DNA of 64,000 nt from Bacteroidia bacterium (GCA_030428865.1 JAUIEK010000001.1:1-64000), one strand, 5' to 3'. Positions 44,388-53,173 are shown, counted from the first letter of the stretch. A program made the numbers and translations. Notes: generated from the letters alone by a model not told the origin.

Positions 44388-44735
44388 ATGAAAAACTTAC
44401 TTTTAATCATTATGCTTGCTTTTTTAGCAGGTTGTTCTCAAGACGATTCAACTCTTTTCCTAGAAACAAACCATTTAGAAAAAGAGATTGAAAAATCAAA
44501 AAAAATTAAAGCAGAATTACAAGCAAGAGACAATGATGCATGTTATGATAGGGTTATCACACAGATAACATCCGTGACAGGCCAAATAACAAGTCTTCAA
44601 AATACAATTAATAATCCTGATCCTATTCATGACAACGAAAGCACTTTGGTTAGAGATCGCGAAAGATTAAGAGAGCTTGAGGAACAATTAGAATGTCTTA
44701 TTATGTTTGATTTAGAAGCCTGCGCTGTTGAGTAA
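44388..44735 (+). CDS. Small lipoprotein, helical hairpin type (second of a pair)
   Basis: A 115-aa lipoprotein, AFLAGC lipobox with Cys16. The mature part has a Lys/Glu helix, C52, a polar helix (VITQITSVTGQITSLQ), a break with NNPDPIHDNES, and a charged helix ending in C103, plus C112. The layout matches the upstream lipoprotein. Unknown function. It stops 2 bp before the 3' end of the convergent tRNA-Ala gene. Confidence 0.75.
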   Translation: MKNLLLIIMLAFLAGCSQDDSTLFLETNHLEKEIEKSKKIKAELQARDNDACYDRVITQITSVTGQITSLQNTINNPDPIHDNESTLVRDRERLRELEEQLECLIMFDLEACAVE

Positions 44736-44737
44736 AG

Positions 44738-44811
44738 TGGAGCATATCGGATTCGAACCGATGACCTCTACGCTGCCAGCGTAGCGCTCTAGCCAACTGA
44801 GCTAATGCCCC
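44738..44811 (-). tRNA. tRNA-Ala (GGC)
   Basis: Minus-strand cloverleaf: acceptor GGGGCAT/ATGCTCC with one G-U pair, D-arm GCTCAGTTGGCTAGAGC, anticodon stem CTACG/CGTAG with loop CTGGCAG (anticodon GGC), T-loop GGTTCGAATCC, discriminator A. It lies 3 bp after the universal stress protein stop. Confidence 0.95.
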
Positions 44812-44814
44812 TTT

Positions 44815-45606
44815 TTATTGAGAACTTAAAATAAGCATGGGAATGGTGCAGTGAAATTCAGATTTTAGAATGCTGTTCTTTTCCCATAGCTTTTGAAAAA
44901 AACCACGCTTGCGTCTAAAAACACACAACAAATCAGGATTGTTTACTTGAAAATGCTCTAAAACTCCCTGAAAAATAGTCATGTTTTCTGTAGTACTAAA
45001 TGTGTTTTGCATAGTGGTTAGCGAATCATCTATAACAGAATCTTCTTCAGTGTAATCAGGTGTTTTTACCAGCAGTAAATTTACCTTTGTTTGAAATGAA
45101 TTAACTATTTCATGTAACGGTTTTACAATCTCTTTGTTTTCTATTTTCCCTGACTTAAAAGCCATTAATGCAACCGAAAAAGGGCTAAATGTATAATTCT
45201 CTGGAACGACCAAAACCGGAATATTGGTGTTTTTAACAATGCTGCCAGAAGTACTTCCTAAAAACACTTCTTCTTTTATAGAATTACTTTTATTACCAAC
45301 AACAACCAAATCAACACCCAATTCTTTTTCAATAATAGAAATACTACTTGCTGTAGAACCTTTTGCTGAGATAATTTTTACATCTACATCTTTTACATCT
45401 ACTTGGTCTACAATAGATTTTACATATTCTTGCGTTTCTCTAGAAACAATTTCTTCTACATTAATTATTGTTCCTGCTCTAGAAACAACATTATACGCTC
45501 TAAACACAAAAATATTGGCTTCTATCTTAGATGCCATATCAATTGCATACTGCAAGGTATTAACAGCATTTTCTGAGGAGCCAATAAGAACAAGAATGTG
45601 TTTCAT
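44815..45606 (-). CDS. Universal stress protein, two Usp domains
   Basis: A 263-aa cytosolic protein. The first Usp domain (1-140) has HILVLIGSS and the nucleotide-binding tail VVVGNKS...GSTSGSIVKNTNIPVLVVPE. The second (145-263) is more divergent. Two-domain Usp proteins are common in Bacteroidota, where they respond to starvation or oxidative stress. It is divergent from the MATE gene and directly upstream of tRNA-Ala on the same strand. Confidence 0.88.
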   Translation of the reverse strand: MKHILVLIGSSENAVNTLQYAIDMASKIEANIFVFRAYNVVSRAGTIINVEEIVSRETQEYVKSIVDQVDVKDVDVKIISAKGSTASSISIIEKELGVDLVVVGNKSNSIKEEVFLGSTSGSIVKNTNIPVLVVPENYTFSPFSVALMAFKSGKIENKEIVKPLHEIVNSFQTKVNLLLVKTPDYTEEDSVIDDSLTTMQNTFSTTENMTIFQGVLEHFQVNNPDLLCVFRRKRGFFQKLWEKNSILKSEFHCTIPMLILSSQ

Positions 45607-45649
45607 TGTGTGTAAACTTTAATTCTAGAAAATTACATTTTTTCTCGCA

Positions 45650-45657
45650 CAAAGCTA
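45650..45657 (-). promoter_or_regulatory. Candidate -7 box (TAGCTTTG) for the stress protein gene
   Basis: Minus-strand match to TAnnTTTG, 43 bp before the ATG at 45606. Confidence 0.45.
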
Positions 45658-45701
45658 CATTTTTTTAATCAAAGCACACAGAGGATCGTTTTGCAGAGTT
45701 G

Positions 45702-45709
45702 TACTTTTG
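45702..45709 (+). promoter_or_regulatory. Candidate -7 box (TACTTTTG) for the MATE gene
   Basis: Matches TAnnTTTG, 17 bp before the GTG start at 45727. Confidence 0.4.
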
Positions 45710-45726
45710 TAGCCCAATAATTTTTT

Positions 45727-47063
45727 GTGTCAACAACAGATATTAGCTTTAAACGAATTAATTCGCTTGCAATTCCGGCTTTAATAGCAGGCATTGCAGA
45801 GCCTTTACTATCTATTACAGATACGGCAATTGTTGGTCATATAGAAACCAATTCGGCAGAAAGTTTAGCGGCTGTTGGTATTGTTGGCGCATTTATTTCT
45901 ATGCTAGTTTGGGTTTTTGGACAAATACGAAGTGCTATTTCTTCTTTGGTTTCTCAATATTTAGGAGCCAATAAATTAAACGAAATCAAATCACTTCCTG
46001 CTCAAGCTATTGCTATTGCTATTGCTGGAAGTATTGTTGTTATTCTTGTTACTTATCCGTTTGCAAAACAGATTTTTTCTTTTTACAATGCATCAGGCAT
46101 TATCTTAGACTATTCAGTTTCCTACTATCAAATTCGGATTTTTGGGTTTCCTTTTTCTTTATTTGTTTTTGCTGTTTTTGGAACATTTAGAGGATTGCAA
46201 AACACACTGTATCCAATGGTTATTGCTATTATGGGAGCTATACTAAATGTTATTTTAGATATTGTTTTAGTCTATGGAATAAAAGGTGTGTTTCCTCCTC
46301 TAAATATAGAAGGAGCAGCTTATGCAAGCGTAGTTTCTCAAATCGCAATGGCAATATTAGCAGGAATTTTAATGATCTATAAAACTCCTATTTCCCTAAA
46401 AATCAAAATGCCCTGGAATCCTGAAATAAAAAGATTATTGGGGATGGTAATTAACTTATTTATCAGAACCTTATTCTTAAATCTTGCCCTGTATTTTGCC
46501 ACTTCTTTCTCTACAGAGTATGGAAAAGAATATATTGCCGCATATACAATTGGCATTAACCTTTGGTTTTTAGGTGCTTTTGTAATTGATGGTTATTCAA
46601 GTGCAGGAGACATTTTGGCAGGAAAATTATTAGGTGCAAAAGAATATAAAACGTTAATAAAATTAGCAGTCAGCTTATAAAATATGGACTAGCAACAGGG
46701 TTTATAATAGCTGCTATTGGGTTTTTGTTTTACAATTATGTTGGTGGTTTGTTTGTAAATGACATTGACGTACAAAAAGAGTTTACCAATGTGTTTTGGA
46801 TCATATTAATTATGCAACCAATATGCGCACTTACTTTTATTTTTGATGCTATTTTTAAAGGAATGGGAGAAATGGCATTTTTAAGAAACTTACTGTTTTT
46901 TGCTACTGTTGTTGTTTTCGTTCCGTTTATATTTCTTTTCGATTTTTTAGATTATAAATTATATGGAGTTTGGTTTACATTCATGTTGTGGATTGTAGCT
47001 AGAGGCCTCCCGCTAATTATCAAATTCAGGAGAAAGTTTTTACCACTAGTTGAAAAGAAGTAA
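45727..47063 (+). pseudogene. MATE family efflux transporter, frameshifted
   Basis: A GTG-started frame of 317 codons gives the first nine or so helices of a MATE exporter (PALIAGIAEPLLSITDTAIVGH, FRGLQNTLYPMVI) and ends at TAA 46678-46680. The next frame continues the family at 46677 (IKYGLATGFIIAAIGFLFY) through 47063, giving about 445 aa together, the normal MATE length. One base appears to be missing near 46672-46677. No slippery heptamer is visible. A mutation, a sequencing error or recoding are all possible; the first two are more likely. Confidence 0.85.
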
Positions 47064-47068
47064 TTTTG
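47061..47068 (+). promoter_or_regulatory. Candidate -7 box (TAATTTTG) for the enoyl-CoA hydratase gene
   Basis: Matches TAnnTTTG, 13 bp before the ATG at 47082, overlapping the end of the MATE frame. Confidence 0.35.
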
Positions 47069-47081
47069 GCAAAATTCCATT

Positions 47082-47849
47082 ATGAGTTCAGATACAACAC
47101 ACGGAAGTTTATACACACAAATCAACAATAAAATAGCAACGGTAGAGTTTGGTCATCCAGCCAGTAATTCTTTTCCTAGTATATTACTAGATCGATTAAC
47201 AAATGAACTCGATGAGTTATCAAATAATGATGCTGTTTCAATTATTGTTTTAAAATCAGAAGGTGATAGAGCTTTTTGTGCAGGCGCTTCTTTTAATGAA
47301 CTCACCGCTATTACTTCTTTAGAAGAAGGAAAAGCTTTTTTCTCTGGCTTTGCCAATGTGATTAATGCAATGAGAAGGTGCGGTAAACTCATAATAGGCC
47401 GTATTCAAGGTAAAGCTGTTGGTGGCGGAGTGGGTTTAGCAGCGGCTTGCGATTATGCTTTAGCAACAGAGCACGCCTCCATAAAACTATCAGAATTAAC
47501 TATTGGAATTGGTCCTTTTGTAATTGCTCCTGCTGTTGAACGAAAAATAGGATTATCAGGGTTGTCAGAGCTAACTATAGCAGCAACTGAATGGAAAAGT
47601 GCCTATTGGGCAAAAGAAAAAGGATTATTTGCAAAAGTTTTTGAAACTGTAGAAGAGTTGGATAAAGAAATTGACTTGTTAGCCAACAACCTTGCATCAT
47701 ACAACCCAGAAGCGTTACACAAAATGAAGAAAGCGCTTTGGAGAGGAACAGAAAACTGGAAGCAATTACTAACAGAAAGAGCCGAAGTTTCAGGTAAATT
47801 AGTATTATCTGATTTTACCAAAAAAGCACTACAAAAGTTTAAGAAATAA
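47082..47849 (+). CDS. Enoyl-CoA hydratase/isomerase family protein
   Basis: A 255-aa crotonase-fold enzyme. FCAGASFNEL and GKAVGGGVGLAAACDYALATE supply the oxyanion hole. The catalytic Glu of hydratases falls in the KLSELTIGIGPFV region. The exact reaction (fatty acid, phenylacetate or other CoA ester) is open. queD starts at the last base of its stop. Confidence 0.88.
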   Translation: MSSDTTHGSLYTQINNKIATVEFGHPASNSFPSILLDRLTNELDELSNNDAVSIIVLKSEGDRAFCAGASFNELTAITSLEEGKAFFSGFANVINAMRRCGKLIIGRIQGKAVGGGVGLAAACDYALATEHASIKLSELTIGIGPFVIAPAVERKIGLSGLSELTIAATEWKSAYWAKEKGLFAKVFETVEELDKEIDLLANNLASYNPEALHKMKKALWRGTENWKQLLTERAEVSGKLVLSDFTKKALQKFKK

Positions 47850-48298
47850 TGAGTACAATTAGAATTACTAAGCAGTTCAATTTTGAAACGGGTCATGCAC
47901 TTTATGGTTACGATGGTAAATGCAAAAATGTTCATGGACATAGCTACAAGTTATCTGTAACAGTAGTTGGAGAACCTATAAAAGATAATTCTCATGTAAA
48001 ATTCGGAATGGTAATTGATTTTTCGGATCTAAAAAAAATTGTGAACGAAGAAGTGGTAGATGTATTTGATCATGCCACGGTATTTAATAAAAACACGCCT
48101 CATATAGAACTTGCCAAAGAATTAGAAGCAAGAGGACATCATGTTTTATTGGTAGATTATCAGCCAACTAGTGAAATGATGGTAATTGATTTTGCAAAAA
48201 AAATAAGAACTCGGCTTCCTAAAAACATTAAGCTTTACTCAATAAAACTTCAAGAAACAGAAACATCTTTTGCAGAATGGTATGCAAGCGATAATTAA
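47849..48298 (+). CDS. queD: 6-Carboxytetrahydropterin synthase (QueD/PTPS family)
   Basis: Makes 6-carboxytetrahydropterin from dihydroneopterin triphosphate for queuosine synthesis. In the 149-aa protein H16, H29 and H31 bind zinc (FETGHAL, NVHGHSY) and C25 (GKCKN) is catalytic; FDHATVFN and LQETETSFAEWY complete the site. The start overlaps the previous stop by one base. The unrecognised gene at 48307 follows after 8 bp. Confidence 0.93.
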   Translation: MSTIRITKQFNFETGHALYGYDGKCKNVHGHSYKLSVTVVGEPIKDNSHVKFGMVIDFSDLKKIVNEEVVDVFDHATVFNKNTPHIELAKELEARGHHVLLVDYQPTSEMMVIDFAKKIRTRLPKNIKLYSIKLQETETSFAEWYASDN

Positions 48299-48306
48299 AA
48301 TAATCA

Positions 48307-49557
48307 ATGCTTAAAGCACTACTCAAAATATTTAAAAGACAAAAAACTGTGCAGTCAAAAGATGATTTAGTAAAGCTCAATAGTTTAAAAACAAAACAAA
48401 AATTACTTACAGAAAAATTAGAAGCAAAAAAAGCTAAGATTAAAGAACTACAAAACACATTAGAAAACAAAACCTATGTGCGTAGAGAAGCTTATGAATT
48501 TTTTGATTTTCTAAGTTTTACAAATCGTACAACAAAAGAAGAAGTTACTTCTCTATTAGGAGATCCTATTTTTGATCCTAAGATAGGGAGCGAAGATATT
48601 GGAATAAACTATAGTGATAAATTATTCTTTACTTTTTGTAAAGATTCTAAAAAATTGCAATCTGTTAGAATCTTTGCTTATATCGATTATCGTTTATGCA
48701 AAGAGTACCTTAATGATTTTGTTGGGTTTTATGACCATCGTGTTGATTTTATAGGGAAAAGTAAAAAAGAAATTCTTACGCTTTTTGGCACACCGTATAC
48801 TGATGATTCTTATACTTTTAAGTATCGTTACCACAATATGTATGTTACATTTGGGTTTGAAGAAGAAGAATCTGAAGAAAAATGTGTAGAGATTTTTGTT
48901 CGATATCCTTTAAAATCAGATAATTCAATACCCTATAAAGAAGCCAGAACTATTGCTGAAAATCAAAATTTAAAAAACTCCAAACGTTATTACACAAAAG
49001 AAATAACTAAACTAAATACCGAAAATCATCAATTAACTCAAGAATTAAAGGAGTGTGAAAATCAAATAAAAGAATTAGTAAATACTCTACAAATTAACAG
49101 CAATAAATATCCTCGTAGAGAAGCTTACGAGTTTTTTAATCTTTTAGGATTTACTGATGAAACAACAAAAGATGACATTATTAATTGTTTAGGCGAACCT
49201 TCTTCTTGGGCATGTACCGAAGAGGATATGTATTTTACAATGATGATTTATAGCGATGGTTTGTCTTTTATGTATTATAAAAACAACAACTTTTTAATGG
49301 CAACCGAGATTTCTTGCCAAATTAATGATGATGCTCCTAAGAGATACTTAAAAAACCTTGGCATAGATGATTCTCGAATTAATGAGTTTCTAGGAAAAAG
49401 CAAACCTGAAATATTAAAAGCGTTTGGAACACCTACCTATAGTAATTCCTACATAACTTATGTATATGATGATTTTGAAGTTGGTTTTTGGTTTGACGGA
49501 GATGATAAAAACAAAATGTCTATAAGGATAGAGTACTTCTCAAAATACGAAAGCTGA
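48307..49557 (+). CDS. Two-module coiled-coil protein with LGxP/FGTP motifs (copy A)
   Basis: A 416-aa protein not recognised as a named family. It starts with a basic amphipathic stretch (MLKALLKIFKRQK). Two modules follow. Each has a Lys/Glu coiled coil (about 17-56; 232-264), RREAYEFF (59-66; 270-277), a TTK-x4-LLGDP/CLGEP motif (83-87; 294-298) and LGKSKPEILKAFGTP-type motif (149-163; 362-376), then aromatic beta strands. The G-K/T-x-K-x-E-I-x-x-x-x-G-x-P pattern resembles the BamE/SmpA (BLIP-like) half-repeat, which is inference. No export signal is seen. It follows queD by 8 bp and precedes its own paralogue by 23 bp. Confidence 0.85.
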   Translation: MLKALLKIFKRQKTVQSKDDLVKLNSLKTKQKLLTEKLEAKKAKIKELQNTLENKTYVRREAYEFFDFLSFTNRTTKEEVTSLLGDPIFDPKIGSEDIGINYSDKLFFTFCKDSKKLQSVRIFAYIDYRLCKEYLNDFVGFYDHRVDFIGKSKKEILTLFGTPYTDDSYTFKYRYHNMYVTFGFEEEESEEKCVEIFVRYPLKSDNSIPYKEARTIAENQNLKNSKRYYTKEITKLNTENHQLTQELKECENQIKELVNTLQINSNKYPRREAYEFFNLLGFTDETTKDDIINCLGEPSSWACTEEDMYFTMMIYSDGLSFMYYKNNNFLMATEISCQINDDAPKRYLKNLGIDDSRINEFLGKSKPEILKAFGTPTYSNSYITYVYDDFEVGFWFDGDDKNKMSIRIEYFSKYES

Positions 49558-49580
49558 TTTTTTATAAAAAACTGATTTAA

Positions 49581-50774
49581 ATGGAGTCAAAAGATGATTT
49601 TGCAAAACTTAATGGCTTAAAAACAAAACAAAAACTACTTACAGAAAGATTAGAAGCAAAAAAAGCTAAAATTAAAGAGTTGCAAAATACATTAGAAAAC
49701 AAAACTTATGTTCATAGAGAAGCTTACGAGTTTTTTGACTTTCTAGGTTTTACCAATAAAACAACAAAAGAAGAAATAATTTCTTTGTTGGGAGAACCTG
49801 ATGAATATGTTTATAAACATAAAAGTGTTTATTTAGATTATAAATGTTTGTCTTTCAGATTTCTTGAAGAGTCTTCTTTTTTATTTTCTATTATGCTTCT
49901 CGCTTTCGTTATGGATTTTAAGGATGAGCTTAACAATATGGGTTTATATGACTACCGTGTTGATTTTATAGGAAAAAGTAAAAAAGAAATTTTAGAACTT
50001 TTTGGCACACCTTCTAATGATAATTCATACTCATACCAATATCTTTATCACAACGCATATGTTATTTTTGATTTTGGAGAAGGTAAATCTGGAGAAGAAT
50101 GTGATGAAATTAGTGTTCAATATCTTCAAAACAAAAATGAATCCCTTTCACATAAAAAAACTAAAACTATTGCCCAAAACCAAAATTTAAAAAACTCCGA
50201 ACATTATTACACAAAGGAAACAACTAAACTAAATACCGAAAACCTGCAATTAATTCAGAAGCTTGAGCAGTGTGAGAACCAGATAAAAGAATTAGTAAAT
50301 GCCATACAAATTAACAGTAATAAATATTCACGTAGAGAAGCCTGCGAACTTTTTGATCTTTTGGGGTTTACTGAAAAAACAACTAAAGAAGATATTATCA
50401 ATCGGATAGGTAAACCTTCTTCTTGGGCATGCACAGAAGAAGATATAAATTTCACTATGATGATTTATGGAGATGATTTGTTCTTTATGTACTACAAAAA
50501 CAATCATTTTTTAATGTCAACAGAGATTTCTTCTCATATTAATAATGATACTACTAAGAAGTATTTAAAAAGTTTAGGCATAGATGATTCGCGAATTAAT
50601 GAGTTTCTAGGAAAAAGTAAATCTGAAATACTAAAAACATTTGGAACTCCGGCCCATAACTATTCTTATATAACTTATCCATATGATGGCTTTGAGGTCT
50701 CGTTTTGGTTTGGTGGAGACAATAAAGACAAGATGTCTATAAGAGTAGAATATTTCTCAAATTATGAAGATTAA
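49581..50774 (+). CDS. Two-module coiled-coil protein with LGxP/FGTP motifs (copy B)
   Basis: A 397-aa paralogue of the gene just upstream, with the same order: coiled coil (2-42; 212-246), HREAYEFF/RREACELF (45-52; 251-258), LLGEP/RIGKP (69-73; 275-279) and GKSKKEILELFGTP-type motifs (131-144; 344-357). Its second module is far closer to the second module of copy A than to its own first module, so the whole gene was duplicated after the internal duplication. It lacks the first ~15 residues of copy A and starts at a new ATG in MESKDD. It converges on pth. Confidence 0.85.
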   Translation: MESKDDFAKLNGLKTKQKLLTERLEAKKAKIKELQNTLENKTYVHREAYEFFDFLGFTNKTTKEEIISLLGEPDEYVYKHKSVYLDYKCLSFRFLEESSFLFSIMLLAFVMDFKDELNNMGLYDYRVDFIGKSKKEILELFGTPSNDNSYSYQYLYHNAYVIFDFGEGKSGEECDEISVQYLQNKNESLSHKKTKTIAQNQNLKNSEHYYTKETTKLNTENLQLIQKLEQCENQIKELVNAIQINSNKYSRREACELFDLLGFTEKTTKEDIINRIGKPSSWACTEEDINFTMMIYGDDLFFMYYKNNHFLMSTEISSHINNDTTKKYLKSLGIDDSRINEFLGKSKSEILKTFGTPAHNYSYITYPYDGFEVSFWFGGDNKDKMSIRVEYFSNYED

Positions 50775-50876
50775 TTTAAATGGGAAAAAAGCTGCTTTTT
50801 GAATTGCTACGCCAGCTGTGCTTTTGTATTTAGCAGAGTTACGCTTAAACGTTTTCAACCAACTGCTATGTTTTGT

Positions 50877-51491
50877 TTATAAAGATCCATTAAAATTATT
50901 CATTGTATTAGCAATACCATCTGTTCCAAAAGCAACTGCTGCTTTTACAGAAAAAGGTATTCGTTCTATCAACAAGCTTTCTTCTTCTTTACTCCATTCT
51001 CCTAAAACATAATCTACCTGTCTTCCTCTTGAAAAGTTATTCCCCACACCAAATCGAAAACGCGCATATTTTTGAGAGTTCAGTTTTTCTTCAACATCTT
51101 TTAATCCGTTGTGTCCTCCTGCACTTCCTTTTGCTTTTATTCTGATAGTACCAAAATCAATATTAACATCATCTGTAATTATTAAAACGTCTTCTAATAG
51201 CACTTTTTCTTTAGTCATCCAATGTTTTACTGCTTTTCCACTTAAATTCATATATGTGCTTGGTTTTAACAGTATAAACAGTTTTCCTTTAAACCGGAAG
51301 TGTGCTATATCACCAAGCTTATCAGTTTCAAAAGTTGTTTGATGCTCGCTTGCTATAGCATCCACAATTTGAAAACCAATATTATGACGGGTATTTTTAT
51401 ACTTTTCTCCTACATTTCCCAAACCTACTAATAAGATTTTCTTCATTTGGTTTTCTTTTTTACGATTTAATAGACTTTTTAAAAAGCTCAT
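50877..51491 (-). CDS. pth: Peptidyl-tRNA hydrolase
   Basis: Releases tRNA from peptidyl-tRNA. Motifs: LVGLGNVGEKYKNTRHNIGF, STYMNLSG, DDVNIDFG and KAKGSAGGHNGLK. From 51491 the protein has 204 aa with a basic N-terminal extension (MSFLKSLLNRKKENQ). The internal ATG at 51446 gives MKKILLVG and 189 aa, the usual Pth length. I list the longer form because I recall similar extensions in flavobacteria, but the start is uncertain. A terminator lies 12 bp upstream of 51491. Confidence 0.92.
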   Translation of the reverse strand: MSFLKSLLNRKKENQMKKILLVGLGNVGEKYKNTRHNIGFQIVDAIASEHQTTFETDKLGDIAHFRFKGKLFILLKPSTYMNLSGKAVKHWMTKEKVLLEDVLIITDDVNIDFGTIRIKAKGSAGGHNGLKDVEEKLNSQKYARFRFGVGNNFSRGRQVDYVLGEWSKEEESLLIERIPFSVKAAVAFGTDGIANTMNNFNGSL

Positions 51492-51500
51492 TACAACAAG

Positions 51501-51533
51501 AAAATAAAAAAAGCGCTACAAATGTAGCGCTTT
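51501..51533 (-). terminator. Intrinsic terminator after rplY
   Basis: Arms AAAGCGCTACA and TGTAGCGCTTT around AA; on the minus strand they are followed by a T-rich tail. It ends prs-rplY immediately before pth. Confidence 0.92.
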
Positions 51534-51554
51534 ACTTCCAAGATATAATCTTTT

Positions 51555-52181
51555 CTATTCTTCTGCAGTTGTTGCTGGTGTTTCTTCTTCTGCACCTGCG
51601 CTTGCATCATCCTCTTCATCTATATCATCTTCTACTGCATTACGAGACGTTCTTACTTGAACAACAACCGTATTATCTGGATGCATAAATGTATAATCGT
51701 CATTTAATAGCTCAGTGATGTATAGTTTGTTTCCTATTCTCAATTTAGAGATATCTGCATTGATAAAATCAGGTAAATTAGCTGGTAATGCTTTTACTTT
51801 TAACTTACGGTTTGTAAAACGTAAAGAACCACCATTTAAAACTCCGGGAGAAGTCCCTACTAATTTTACTGGAATGCTCATAGTTACCTCTTTATCATCA
51901 AATAACTGATAAAAATCTACATGCAAAATTTTATCTGTTACTGGATGAAACTGAATGTCTTGCAAAATAGCTGCAAATGTTTTTCCGTCAAGTTCAATCG
52001 CTGCAGTGTATACGTTTGGAGTGTACACCAAGTTTTTGAACACTTTTTCTTCTGCTGAAAAGTGAATTGGCTTGTCTCCTCCGTATAACACGCAAGGAAC
52101 CTTTTCAGCATTACGTAAGGCTTTTGTTGATACCTTGCCCACGCTTTCTCTTTGAGATCCTTTGATTGTAATTGATTTCAT
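51555..52181 (-). CDS. rplY: 50S ribosomal protein L25 (CTC form)
   Basis: Binds 5S rRNA in the large subunit. The 208-aa protein has the L25 domain (1-95: [25 protein letters not shown]) and the CTC-type C-terminal beta domain, then an acidic tail ([20 protein letters not shown]). It begins 15 bp after the prs stop; the prs-rplY pair is ended by a strong terminator. Confidence 0.95.
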   Translation of the reverse strand: MKSITIKGSQRESVGKVSTKALRNAEKVPCVLYGGDKPIHFSAEEKVFKNLVYTPNVYTAAIELDGKTFAAILQDIQFHPVTDKILHVDFYQLFDDKEVTMSIPVKLVGTSPGVLNGGSLRFTNRKLKVKALPANLPDFINADISKLRIGNKLYITELLNDDYTFMHPDNTVVVQVRTSRNAVEDDIDEEDDASAGAEEETPATTAEE

Positions 52182-52196
52182 TTACTTATTTAATTA

Positions 52197-53138
52197 TTAT
52201 AATAAAAACTGATCGCTGATGGATGTATTGGTTTGTACCTTATGCATCACATCCGCGAATAAGGGCGCGCAAGATACGACTTTTATTTTAGAAATATCCT
52301 TTTTTAAAGGAATTGTGTCTGAGACAATTAACTCGGTTAATTTTGATTTTTCAATCTTTTCATACGCATTTCCTGAAAGGATTGGATGCGTACAAATTGC
52401 CCGAACGCTTAACGCTCCTCTTTCCATCATTAAATCTGCTGCTGTTGTGAGTGTTCCTCCTGTATCAATCATGTCATCAACAAGAATTACATTCTTTCCT
52501 CTTACATCTCCAATTAATTCCATTTTGCCAATTACATTGGCTTTTTTTCGTTGTTTATAACAAATCACTACGTCTGACCCTAGAAACTTAGAGTAAGCAT
52601 ATGCTCTCTTAGAACCTCCCATGTCAGGCGAAGCAATTGTCAAATTATCTAAATCCAATCCGTGGATGTACGATAAAAAGATAGTTGATCCAAAAAGATG
52701 ATCTACTGGCTTTTCAAAAAAACCTTGAATTTGATCGGCATGTAAGTCCATGGTCATAATTCGTGTAGCTCCAGCTGCCTGCAAAAGATTTGCGACTAAT
52801 TTTGCCCCAATAGCCACCCTAGGTTTGTCTTTTCTATCTTGCCTTGCCCAACCAAAATAAGGCATTACGGCTGTTATGTGCCTAGCAGATGCTCTTTTTG
52901 CGGCATCAAGCATCAACAGCATTTCCATTAAATTATCTGCAGTAGGAAATGTTGATCCGATAATAAAAACGCGTCTTCCTCTAACAGATTCTTCAAAGGC
53001 TGGCTGAAATTCGCCGTCACTAAAATGAGTTATTTTTACTTTTCCTAGATCGGTTCCATATTCTTTGGCAATTTTCTCAGCTAAAACAATACTTTGCTCG
53101 CAAGCAAAAAGTTTGGGTTCTAATTGATTGTAGGACAT
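52197..53138 (-). CDS. prs: Ribose-phosphate pyrophosphokinase
   Basis: Makes PRPP from ribose-5-phosphate and ATP. The 313-aa protein (ATG at 53138, MSYNQLEPK) has FSDGEFQP, PYFGWARQDRKDKPR, MDLHADQIQGFF and the PRPP loop VDDMIDTGGT. Longer starts up to 53210 would include the -7 promoter box and are not likely. Confidence 0.96.
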   Translation of the reverse strand: MSYNQLEPKLFACEQSIVLAEKIAKEYGTDLGKVKITHFSDGEFQPAFEESVRGRRVFIIGSTFPTADNLMEMLLMLDAAKRASARHITAVMPYFGWARQDRKDKPRVAIGAKLVANLLQAAGATRIMTMDLHADQIQGFFEKPVDHLFGSTIFLSYIHGLDLDNLTIASPDMGGSKRAYAYSKFLGSDVVICYKQRKKANVIGKMELIGDVRGKNVILVDDMIDTGGTLTTAADLMMERGALSVRAICTHPILSGNAYEKIEKSKLTELIVSDTIPLKKDISKIKVVSCAPLFADVMHKVQTNTSISDQFLL

Positions 53139-53173
53139 GTGGTTTTGTTTAGTTATGTGTTGTTTTGGAACCA

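Noticed and set aside
45224-45622. 132-codon open frame antisense to the universal stress protein gene
   Set aside because: Fully inside a good Usp gene, no family pattern, Ser/Thr-rich as expected of a shadow frame.
46672-46685. Programmed -1 frameshift in the MATE gene
   Set aside because: No slippery X-XXY-YYZ heptamer or downstream stem-loop is visible; a mutation or sequence error is simpler.
48307-50774. Tandem repeats considered as a possible CRISPR or DNA satellite
   Set aside because: Repeats are diverged protein-coding modules of about 630 bp with kept reading frame, not short identical repeats with spacers.
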